Shown here one piece after another: positions 53,161-60,749 of a stretch of 64,000 nucleotides of DNA. The notes beneath the pieces are model-generated. The model searched no databases. It was given only the letters and a program-made list of their open reading frames with translations, and was not told the DNA's origin. Position 1 is the stretch's first letter. Each line of letters starts with the position of its first letter. The position numbers and the translations under genes were made by a program. Source of the DNA: Clostridium sp. AF15-31 (lineage in GTDB: Bacteria > Bacillota > Clostridia > Lachnospirales > Lachnospiraceae); contig NZ_QTXL01000002.1 in NCBI RefSeq assembly GCF_003461625.1, positions 347,992-411,991 on the forward strand, in the 5' to 3' direction.

Positions 53161-53679
53161 CTATCTTAATTTTTCCCATTCCGCTTTTGTAATTGCATAA
53201 GCATATGATATTGTGTTTTTAGAGTCATCATATACTTTAACCCTTTTCATCCCATTCGCTATAGCTGTATTATAAGAACCAACATTTGTATATTTCATAT
53301 AAGAATAAATAATGTCATAGTCCGTATGTTCAAATGCCCAATCACGGACTGCGATTGCAGCCTCTTTTCCAAACCCCTTACGCCAATATTTTTTGTGAAT
53401 ATGATATCCTATTTCCGGAAGCATTTCTCCATCAATATTTTGAATAGTAATTCCACAATCACCGATAAATTCGCCTGTTTTTTTTAACACAACCGCCCAT
53501 AGCCCAAAACCATATTTTTCATAATTTTCCAAATTCCAAGAAATCCATCCTTTTGTTCTTTCAACATCAAAAGGTGCTGGATAATGCTGCATTGTCTCTG
53601 GATCAGAAACAATTTCATATAATGCTTCAAAGTCCCCCATTGTATATTCCCTTAGAATAAGTCTTTCTGTTTCTATCAT
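53161..53679 (-). CDS. GNAT-family acetyltransferase (RimJ/RimL-like)
   Basis: 172 residues from the ATG at 53679 (AGGAGGTG upstream). MIETERLILREYTMGDFEAL at the start, YHIHKKYWRKGFGKEAAIAVRDWAF for acetyl-CoA binding, and NVGSYNTAIANGMKRVKVY at the end are all typical of the RimJ/RimL type, which acetylates protein N-termini or small molecules. Substrate unknown. Same strand and close to three other acetyltransferase genes. Confidence 0.9.
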   Translation of the reverse strand: MIETERLILREYTMGDFEALYEIVSDPETMQHYPAPFDVERTKGWISWNLENYEKYGFGLWAVVLKKTGEFIGDCGITIQNIDGEMLPEIGYHIHKKYWRKGFGKEAAIAVRDWAFEHTDYDIIYSYMKYTNVGSYNTAIANGMKRVKVYDDSKNTISYAYAITKAEWEKLR

Positions 53680-53799
53680 ATTGACACCTCCTATTTTATA
53701 GATCGATTTATTACCTTCTGTCTTTTCTATTGATTGATGATCATATTGATCTAACAACATTAATGCATCTGTGTATAAACTAACAAATCACAATTTTCT

Positions 53800-54243
53800 T
53801 TATAACCGTCTTCGCAAATATATCATATCCACCAATTGTACTCCATCTTCATATATTGGATGGTCGTAATTATCTGTAAAAAAATGTGGTACGCTATGTG
53901 AACGGATAAAACCACACTTTTCATAAAAGGGTATTGTAAGCGGGCTATCCCCTGTTCCCACTTGCAAAATAGCATATTGCTTTCCGTATCTCTCAACAAT
54001 AAAATCAATTAAAGCTTTTGCATATCCCTTTCCTTGATATTCCGGAACAGTTGCAATATTTTTTATTTCAAGCACACCATTTCCTTCATCGGTAACGACA
54101 CACTCACATTTAATCCCATTATCATCTAATACATACATTTTGCCTTTATAAAGATAACGGTCTATCATAGTTTCCTGTTCATCTGCCAATAACAGCAAAT
54201 CAAGATATTGTTTTTTATTTTCTGTGATCTCTATAATCTTCAT
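53800..54243 (-). CDS. GNAT-family N-acetyltransferase
   Basis: 147 residues from the ATG at 54243 (GGAGGGGTG upstream). Acetyl-CoA motif IATVPEYQGKGYAKALIDFI and C-terminal PFYEKCGFIRSHS. Substrate unknown. Its start is 5 nt after the stop of the next acetyltransferase gene upstream, indicating one transcript. Confidence 0.9.
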   Translation of the reverse strand: MKIIEITENKKQYLDLLLLADEQETMIDRYLYKGKMYVLDDNGIKCECVVTDEGNGVLEIKNIATVPEYQGKGYAKALIDFIVERYGKQYAILQVGTGDSPLTIPFYEKCGFIRSHSVPHFFTDNYDHPIYEDGVQLVDMIYLRRRL

Positions 54244-54248
54244 CCATA

Positions 54249-54713
54249 TCACCCCTCCAAATCCATCACCATACATGAATCAGATGCTTTAAACCCTAAC
54301 GATTCATACAAAGGTCTTCCCATCTCGGTTGCATCCAGGCTTATTTCTGTCACACCATTTTCTTTTGCCTCATCAATCAAAATCTCAACCATTTTCTTAG
54401 AAATTCCTCTTCTTCTATAATCTGCGCGAGTATAGGCATTCATTAAATGCGCCCGATTACCTGTTGGATGCGAAAAGGTTGGCATAATCCATGTATAGGA
54501 TAAGCTTGCACAGCCTACAAGAGTTTCTCCATCAGACGCAATAACTGTAGTCTGTTCCCCTGACTCAAAATATCTTCTGCTCTCAGAGATAAAATTCTCG
54601 TCGTATTCATACTCACCGGACAAGCCATTCACTTCTCTAAGCATTTCAAGTCTCAGCTTCATCAGAATTTTCATATCAGCTTTTGTAGTCTTTCTGTATA
54701 TAATCTTATTCAT
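54249..54713 (-). CDS. GNAT-family N-acetyltransferase
   Basis: 154 residues. N-terminal YRKTTKADMKILMKLRLEML, acetyl-CoA motif NAYTRADYRRRGISKKMVEI, and C-terminal PLYESLGFKASDSCMVM. It is the first of a two-gene acetyltransferase unit with the gene at 53800. Substrate unknown. Confidence 0.9.
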   Translation of the reverse strand: MNKIIYRKTTKADMKILMKLRLEMLREVNGLSGEYEYDENFISESRRYFESGEQTTVIASDGETLVGCASLSYTWIMPTFSHPTGNRAHLMNAYTRADYRRRGISKKMVEILIDEAKENGVTEISLDATEMGRPLYESLGFKASDSCMVMDLEG

Positions 54714-54758
54714 TTCCTACCTCCCTTAACAATCTATCCAACAGCATCTACCGATTGT

Positions 54759-54886
54759 TTATAAACATTTCAAAATTTCATCTCTTACAAACGTGTAAAT
54801 TGATTTTAATCGCTCAAATTCTTTTATATCATTCCATCTTCTTTCCCGTATTAATTGCTGTATAATTTTAGTTGAATTCTCCAGCT
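54759..54886 (-). pseudogene. possible coding remnant overlapping the MATE gene's 3' end
   Basis: An open frame without a start codon reads LENSTKIIQQLIRERRWNDI and KEFERLKSIYTFVRDEILKC before a stop at 54759. It looks like the helical C-terminus of some protein but overlaps the last codons of the MATE gene in another frame. Too short to identify. Confidence 0.25.
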
Positions 54887-56194
54887 TTTTCTAAGGGCCA
54901 CATACGAAATCAGAAAGTTTGCAAGCCAGCCGGCCGGTACAGCAAGCCAGACAAACGCAATACCGAAACGGGGTGCAAAAATCAATGCAACCGACAAGCG
55001 TATCGCAAGGTTTACCATATTTGCAATGAGAAACGGACGCATAATTCCAAGTCCGCGAAGGACTCCGTCAGTTGCCATCTTAATACCCATAAAAATGAAA
55101 AAATAACCAAGCCATCTCATATAATCGCCAGACACCTGATACGCCAAAGCAGTTCCATCTTTACCAAGAAATAGCGAAGATATTTGTGTGTGCAGTGTTT
55201 CAATGACTACAAAAGCAAGCACTGCAAAACATACATCCAACACCAACGCTGCATGATATCCTTTTTTGATACGTTCAATTTTCTTTGCACCATAGTTCTG
55301 GGAAACATATGGTGAAACTGCATTACCAATGGATACGAATATCAATGAAAAAACATTCTCTACTCTCATCGTTGCTGCATAACCTGCAAGAGCCTGCGTG
55401 CCGAATGGATTTACAACAGCCTGCACGATCATCATACCAATCGACACTGTAGACTGCTGCAGAACAGACGGAACGGCAATTTGAAGCATAGAAGATAGTT
55501 CCTGCCTGTCAAACCAGTTAAAGGGACTTTTATATCGACGCATCCGGCTAAAGAAAATCAAAAGCGAGAACACGGCGGAAATTCCCTGTGCAATAAGAGT
55601 TGCGAGAGCGGCACCGAACACACCCAGACCAAGACCGGCCACCAACCAAAAGTCCATAAAAATATTCAAAATAGAAGAAACTATCAAAAGGCCTAACGGA
55701 ATCTTCGATTCACCGATTGAGTTAAACATCGTTGAAAGAATGTTATACATAAACAGAAACGGAAATCCCACAAAATAAACGCGAAGGTATAACACAGCTT
55801 CCTCCAGTATATCAGCAGGTGTTTGTAATGCAGTCATCATAAAACGAGAAAAACAAAAACCGAAGATACCCAAAAGTACGCTTAAAATCAAAAAACTGAT
55901 CAAGGATGTTGATACAATTGTTTTCATTTTGCTATAATTTTGGGCTCCAAAATAGCGACTTACGAGCACTCCCGCCCCCACCCCGGCACCAAGTGCTATA
56001 CAGATAAAAACATTTGTCAGTGCGGCACAGGCGCCAACTGCCGCAAGTGCAGGAGCACCGACATACTGACCAACAATGATTGAATCTGCCATATTGTATA
56101 CCTGTTGAAAGAAGCTGCCCAGAATCATAGGCATTGCAAATACAGTCAATGCTTTTATAGGGGCATCTGTAATTAAATATTCATCTTTTGACAT
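54851..56194 (-). CDS. MATE-family multidrug/metabolite exporter
   Basis: 447 residues from the ATG at 56194 (GGAGG nine bases upstream). Twelve hydrophobic helices in two related halves; the family start APIKALTVFAMPMILGSFFQ and the conserved MADSIIVGQYVGAPALAAVG and second-half QNYGAKKIERIKKGYHAAL are present. Exports drugs or metabolites using Na+ or H+. It lies 63 nt after the AraC gene, in an apparent MATE-AraC-MATE operon. Confidence 0.92.
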   Translation of the reverse strand: MSKDEYLITDAPIKALTVFAMPMILGSFFQQVYNMADSIIVGQYVGAPALAAVGACAALTNVFICIALGAGVGAGVLVSRYFGAQNYSKMKTIVSTSLISFLILSVLLGIFGFCFSRFMMTALQTPADILEEAVLYLRVYFVGFPFLFMYNILSTMFNSIGESKIPLGLLIVSSILNIFMDFWLVAGLGLGVFGAALATLIAQGISAVFSLLIFFSRMRRYKSPFNWFDRQELSSMLQIAVPSVLQQSTVSIGMMIVQAVVNPFGTQALAGYAATMRVENVFSLIFVSIGNAVSPYVSQNYGAKKIERIKKGYHAALVLDVCFAVLAFVVIETLHTQISSLFLGKDGTALAYQVSGDYMRWLGYFFIFMGIKMATDGVLRGLGIMRPFLIANMVNLAIRLSVALIFAPRFGIAFVWLAVPAGWLANFLISYVALRKSWRIQLKLYSN

Positions 56195-56257
56195 TATCAT
56201 TTTCCTCCATAAAACGTAAAACGTTACAAAATCAGAGCTAACGCGGTCAATACAATG

Positions 56258-57127
56258 TTATTGCATACAGTCAACTTGCTTTTTTCTGTATTTTAACGGA
56301 GAAACTCCATATGTTTTTTTAAAACTTCTGATAAAATAGCTTATATTTTGATAACCGCTCCGCATTGCTGCCTCTGTAACAGAAATATCGGTGTCTTGCA
56401 ACAGCTGTTTTGCATACTCTAACCGTAAATACGCCACATATTGTGAAAGTGTAATATGAAAATGCTCCTTAAAATATCTGGATATATATTTTTCAGAAAG
56501 ATGAAATTGCTCCCCAAATTCCCTTAATGATATTTTTCCTGTAAAATTCTGCTGTATATACGAGACCATTTCTTTTTCTACAATGTTTCTACCACTTGTG
56601 TTATTTTCTACTATAAATCCTTTTTCCCACATTTCAAGAATAAATTGTAAAAGAATTATTTTGGTCTTTATCTGCGTCGTTATGTTCAACTCTCTTTCAC
56701 TCTTTTTTGCTTCATATATCTCAATTAACTGCTCACACAATTCTTTTATCGTATCTTTTACACTGGGACTTATCATCAGGCGACCACTGTCTAATGGCTC
56801 AAGTAATCTATCATCTAGTATATCATCTGTATAAAATGATATATATTTCAATGGGAAAAGAAAAGTAAAATAATCTACAGTACCGGTCTTTGAACCCATA
56901 AAATGCAGATTGCCCGGTGATACAACGAAGGCATCCCCGGGTTTCCCGATATAGTTCTCTCCTGATATATTTACAGTCAAAAAACCACTTTTTACATATA
57001 TAATTTCGAATTCATCATGCCAATGTACCGGTATCTGAAAGGACTGACCCGCATTCTCTATGTGATATGTACTGAACGGATCATCCTTTGTACCATGTGG
57101 TTTATTTTCCTTTAATTCAAAATACAT
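56258..57127 (-). CDS. AraC-family regulator with cupin sensor domain
   Basis: 289 residues. The N-terminal cupin (IPVHWHDEFEIIYVKSGFLT, then GDAFVVSPGNLHF) probably binds a small ligand. The C-terminal pair of HTH motifs reads ISLREFGEQFHLSEKYISRYF and SVTEAAMRSGYQNISYFIRSF with the family-typical GVSPLKYRK ending. The gene sits between two MATE genes, 8 nt after the upstream one, and presumably controls their transcription in response to an exported compound. Confidence 0.92.
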   Translation of the reverse strand: MYFELKENKPHGTKDDPFSTYHIENAGQSFQIPVHWHDEFEIIYVKSGFLTVNISGENYIGKPGDAFVVSPGNLHFMGSKTGTVDYFTFLFPLKYISFYTDDILDDRLLEPLDSGRLMISPSVKDTIKELCEQLIEIYEAKKSERELNITTQIKTKIILLQFILEMWEKGFIVENNTSGRNIVEKEMVSYIQQNFTGKISLREFGEQFHLSEKYISRYFKEHFHITLSQYVAYLRLEYAKQLLQDTDISVTEAAMRSGYQNISYFIRSFKKTYGVSPLKYRKKQVDCMQ

Positions 57128-57135
57128 AATCTCTC

Positions 57136-58458
57136 CTATAGTTCTATAAGACTCTTACTTTTCCATTTTCCGCTTTTCCATCGAAGCACCATTCCAACAG
57201 CTCTCGCACATTCATCACCTGCCATGGCAATATATGCTCCTACCGCCAGAAAGCCCAAATGTATTCCAAGAAAATATGTACCACCAACCGCAAACAGATA
57301 CATGAAAATTGCACCCATTATAACCGGAAAAACTGCATCTCCACTAGTTTTTAGCGCCTGACTATACACAAGATTTGTCACCCTTCCAAGTTCAAGGAAT
57401 ATATCTATTATTAACAATTTTACAACAAGACTTATCATCTGTGCATCATCCGTAAATATATGCACTATAATGTGTCCGGACAGTGCAAATGTCACAGAGA
57501 AGCATGTGGCTATTACAAGACCATATATCTCTGCTTTTTTTATACCCCTGTCACATTCTTCAAACTCCTTTGCTCCGATTCTCCAGCCTGTCATAATAGC
57601 ATTAGCCTGTGCCAGTGCAGCTCCTGCACAATATGAGAAATTTGCTATCTGCATAGCATACGAACGAGCTGTGACATTCATTCCGTTCGCATCCATCTGA
57701 TTCATAAAACGCACTATAAATGTCATTGCTATATTATAAAGTGCTGTTTCAAATGCAGAAGGAAAACCTATTTTAACAATCTGCGCAAGTATCTTTCGCG
57801 GCAAAATACGATCAGGACTTTGTTTTGCTTTTATAAGTACAGCGCCCATCACCGCTACAATAACAAGATTTACAACCCTTGAAATAACCGTGGCAACGGC
57901 AACTCCCATTACTCCCCAGTTAAATACAAATAAGAATACCGAATTTAGTATTATATTAAGAACATTTCCAACAATAGTTCCTATCAGGGAATGCTTTGTA
58001 TATCCAAATACTCTCAAATAACTGGAAAAAATAGGAATAATCGCATTTAAAAAACATGTTCCACCAACAATTTTGAGGTATGTTTCAGCCGGTTCAAACA
58101 AAGCAGGAGCAATACTTACTATTCTAAGTATTCTACCGGAAAAAATTGCAAGAACAACAGACATCAGAATACCTATGAACGCATTAAACATAAGTCCAAG
58201 CTGTCTGGCCTGATATGCTATCCCGGGTCTTCCCGCTCCGATATTTTGTGACATAACAGCTATCATACCCGATGATATCACTCCAAACATAACAATGAAA
58301 ACACCTATATAAGTATTTGCTGTTCCCACTGCTCCCACAGCCTGATCACTTACAGATGATAACATAAGTGTATCAACCATCCCTGAAAGCATATAGAATA
58401 AAGTTTCCAGGCATATTGGCACAGATAATTGCGATAATGTTTTCCTTTCAACCATCAT
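57136..58458 (-). CDS. MATE-family multidrug/metabolite exporter
   Basis: 440 residues, twelve helices. SVPICLETLFYMLSGMVDTL and MLSSVSDQAVGAVGTANTYI at the start and SQNIGAGRPGIAYQARQLGL follow the MATE pattern. It differs substantially from the other MATE protein, so the two are not a recent duplication. The AraC gene follows at once. Upstream (58459-58618) are A+T-rich palindromes (for example TTGTTTGATATTATACAA) that may be promoter or operator sequence. Confidence 0.92.
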   Translation of the reverse strand: MMVERKTLSQLSVPICLETLFYMLSGMVDTLMLSSVSDQAVGAVGTANTYIGVFIVMFGVISSGMIAVMSQNIGAGRPGIAYQARQLGLMFNAFIGILMSVVLAIFSGRILRIVSIAPALFEPAETYLKIVGGTCFLNAIIPIFSSYLRVFGYTKHSLIGTIVGNVLNIILNSVFLFVFNWGVMGVAVATVISRVVNLVIVAVMGAVLIKAKQSPDRILPRKILAQIVKIGFPSAFETALYNIAMTFIVRFMNQMDANGMNVTARSYAMQIANFSYCAGAALAQANAIMTGWRIGAKEFEECDRGIKKAEIYGLVIATCFSVTFALSGHIIVHIFTDDAQMISLVVKLLIIDIFLELGRVTNLVYSQALKTSGDAVFPVIMGAIFMYLFAVGGTYFLGIHLGFLAVGAYIAMAGDECARAVGMVLRWKSGKWKSKSLIEL

Positions 58459-58618
58459 GTTTTCTCCTTACATACAAATATAACATATATTATCAATAAT
58501 ACGATATATCTTTATGTGTTTCTTGTATAATATCAAACAAAAATGGCACTATTTCTACTATTTCACGCAATAATCTATCAGAATTGTTAATCTTATCGTT
58601 GACATCCAGACTATTTAT

Positions 58619-59344
58619 TTAATGAAATGAGATTTGTATTCTATTCGTTTCCTGTATTTTTTCCCTTTTTTTCTTTTTTCGCCGTACGAAAAGGAATAAA
58701 CATAAGCCCGCAAATACAACGACTACAGCTATAAGTATCAGCAGTACCGGAATCTGGCAGACACTTGAAGAGATGAGCTTAAGACCCTGATAAAGTGTAT
58801 ACACACCAAATATCGAGAATATCACAAATGCCAGTGTGTTAAGCAGTCCATCCGGAGTTTTGCTCTTTAAGAGGTAACCGATCAGCATTCCAAGAATGTC
58901 CGCTGCAAATAGTCCGAGCGAACAACCGATCCATACAATAAGTGCTGCCCCCATACCTTCATTTGCACCAAATGTTATAGCGGTAAGCTGAGTCTTATCT
59001 CCAAGCTCAGCTACAAAAAAAGTACAGAAAACAGCCAATGGCGCAAACTTGATCTTTGATCTTTCGTTTTCTTCTTCCTCTTCGTCGCCATCGGAAATCG
59101 TTGATGCTGCGAAGTAAAGAAATACAAGTGCTGCAATATTCTTAATGAGCCATTCCGGAACAAATTCGCTGACAAGTCCACCTGCAAGAACCGCCAGACC
59201 ATTCAGTACAAGAATTGCGGCAGCAGTTCCTAATATGATATCTTTTAATTTGTACTTAGATGTAAGAGCAATCAACATAAGCTGTGTCTTATCTCCCATC
59301 TCCGCTATGAATTCCGTAAAAAATACCTTTAAAAATAATATCAT
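58619..59344 (-). CDS. TMEM165/GDT1-family cation exporter (probable Mn2+)
   Basis: 241 residues. Two copies of the family signature E-x-G-D-K-(S/T)-Q lie in EFIAEMGDKTQLMLIALTSK and FFVAELGDKTQLTAITFGAN, each in a membrane helix, as in UPF0016/GDT1/MneA proteins known to export Mn2+ or Ca2+. The middle loop is acidic (DGDEEEEENERSK) and a C-terminal basic tail follows a last helix. It is 15 nt after the antiporter gene, behind the same Mn2+ riboswitch, which supports Mn2+ as the substrate. Confidence 0.9.
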   Translation of the reverse strand: MILFLKVFFTEFIAEMGDKTQLMLIALTSKYKLKDIILGTAAAILVLNGLAVLAGGLVSEFVPEWLIKNIAALVFLYFAASTISDGDEEEEENERSKIKFAPLAVFCTFFVAELGDKTQLTAITFGANEGMGAALIVWIGCSLGLFAADILGMLIGYLLKSKTPDGLLNTLAFVIFSIFGVYTLYQGLKLISSSVCQIPVLLILIAVVVVFAGLCLFLFVRRKKKKREKIQETNRIQISFH

Positions 59345-59359
59345 TTGTTATACCCTCAT

Positions 59360-60361
59360 TTATCTTATTACAATATAAACTGCATATACTGCATAGAGAG
59401 CAACCATACACAAACCTTCGATTCTTCCGATTTTCTTCTTTGTCCCTGCGAATATCCATACACACACAGTAAATGCAACCAGTACACACAGATCAATAAT
59501 ATTCTCTCTGATTATACTGATCGGACTGATCACTGATGCAATACCAAGTACCATAAGTATGTTAAATATATTTGAACCGATCGCGTTACCAAGCGCCATA
59601 TCAACTTCATTCTTTCTGGCTGCAACAATTGAGGTCACAAGCTCCGGGAGTGACGTGCCTATCGAAACGATTGTAAGTCCGATCAGTGTCTGACTCATTC
59701 CGAGATCACTTGCAATTCTTGATGCCGCATCAACGGTCACATCCCCTCCGACTGCAATCGCTATTGCTCCGCCAACGATAAACAGAATACTGACCGGAAC
59801 GGATACAAGCTTAATCTCCTCATCCGAGCCACCTTCAATCTCAACTTTCTTTCCTTCTTTGTTGGCCTTTAATGCAATTCTGATCATGTAAAAAATGTAT
59901 CCTGCAAATAAACCAATAAATATAGCACCATCCATATGTCCCAACGTCATGCCTGTTTTGTCTCCAAGGCCGATTATTCCTAAAAGCATTAAGAGACCGG
60001 CACATATAAGCGAAAGCGGAATATCTCTCTTTATCGTTTCTCCTGCAACATTTACTGTGGCTAATATTGCACATACTCCGATAACAACCATCAGATTAAA
60101 AATATTAGAACCAACTACATTACTAACTGCAAGTTCATTATTGCCTGCTATTGATGCTGATACACTGACCGCTGTTTCCGGAAGTGATGTTCCCATCGCA
60201 ACGATTGTAAGTCCAATAATTATAGATGGAACATGCAGTCTCTTTGCTACACTCGAGCTTCCCTCTACAAAAAAATCCGCTCCTTTGATCAGCAGTACAA
60301 AACCGATCACAAGAATTACAATTACAAGAGCAAACGGGGCGTTGTTAATGAATTTTTCCAT
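59360..60361 (-). CDS. calcium/sodium antiporter family protein (YrbG-like)
   Basis: 333 residues in two homologous halves, each with the CaCA alpha-repeat: GTSLPETAVSVSASIAGNNE with VGSNIFNLMVVIG, and GTSLPELVTSIVAARKNEVD with IGSNIFNILMVLG. Ten or so membrane helices. The family exchanges divalent cations for Na+ or H+. Its position directly after a yybP-ykoY riboswitch suggests that this member removes Mn2+ (or Ca2+/Mn2+), which is inference. Downstream lies the second exporter gene in the same unit. Confidence 0.9.
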   Translation of the reverse strand: MEKFINNAPFALVIVILVIGFVLLIKGADFFVEGSSSVAKRLHVPSIIIGLTIVAMGTSLPETAVSVSASIAGNNELAVSNVVGSNIFNLMVVIGVCAILATVNVAGETIKRDIPLSLICAGLLMLLGIIGLGDKTGMTLGHMDGAIFIGLFAGYIFYMIRIALKANKEGKKVEIEGGSDEEIKLVSVPVSILFIVGGAIAIAVGGDVTVDAASRIASDLGMSQTLIGLTIVSIGTSLPELVTSIVAARKNEVDMALGNAIGSNIFNILMVLGIASVISPISIIRENIIDLCVLVAFTVCVWIFAGTKKKIGRIEGLCMVALYAVYAVYIVIR

Positions 60362-60438
60362 ATTATTCTCCTTTTTCTCTATCCATACCAGTGATGTCAG
60401 CCGAACTGTCTGCTACTATAAAGTATGTCCGACAGATT

Positions 60439-60600
60439 AAAAAAGACTCATGTATATCAATTATCCGCCGGTGTATATTACACAAGCTGTTAATCGATAT
60501 ACATGAGTCTCATTATTTAAGATTTGCCAGATTATACTCTCTTATTATAATCAGAATGTTGACAAATCACACTTTCGCGCTAACTACTCCCTCATGGAAT
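60439..60600 (-). promoter_or_regulatory. yybP-ykoY (Mn2+) riboswitch with terminator
   Basis: Reading the minus strand from 60600, the conserved parts appear in order: GAGGGAGTAGTTAGC (about 60594-60580), GTCAACA (60563-60557), CTGGCAAATC (60530-60521) and TGAGACTCAT (60512-60503). This is the L1/L3 pattern of the yybP-ykoY family. The 3' conserved part overlaps the 5' arm of a strong terminator (GACTCATGTATATC pairing with GATATACATGAGTC, then six U at 60444-60439). Mn2+ binding should prevent terminator formation and allow expression of the two exporters. The stretch 60647-60749 has only a hairpin CAGTGG/CCACTG. Confidence 0.85.
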
Positions 60601-60617
60601 ATTAAGTTACTCGATAA

Positions 60618-60646
60618 ATATTATCAAATGTAACCATGCGTGTCAA
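60618..60646 (-). promoter_or_regulatory. promoter of the riboswitch-exporter operon
   Basis: Minus-strand TTGACA (60646-60641) and TAATAT (60623-60618) with a 17-nt spacer, a near-consensus sigma-A promoter. The transcript would start a few bases before the aptamer. Confidence 0.75.
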
Positions 60647-60749
60647 CATCTTATTTTAGAAATATTTATCAGAAACATTTATCAGCAGTGGTCTCAGACT
60701 ACTGTCCATCCAAGCCACTGCCGAATTTACAACTTCTTTCTATTTACTT

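Noticed and set aside
44681..54713. Chromosomal integron cassette array
   Set aside because: Many single small genes lie in one direction, but no attC-like inverted repeats between genes and no integrase were found.
60660..60740. Hairpin CAGTGG/CCACTG with GGTCTCAG as a third copy of the structured element
   Set aside because: Only an 8-base resemblance to the core; the rest of the core and outer stems are missing.
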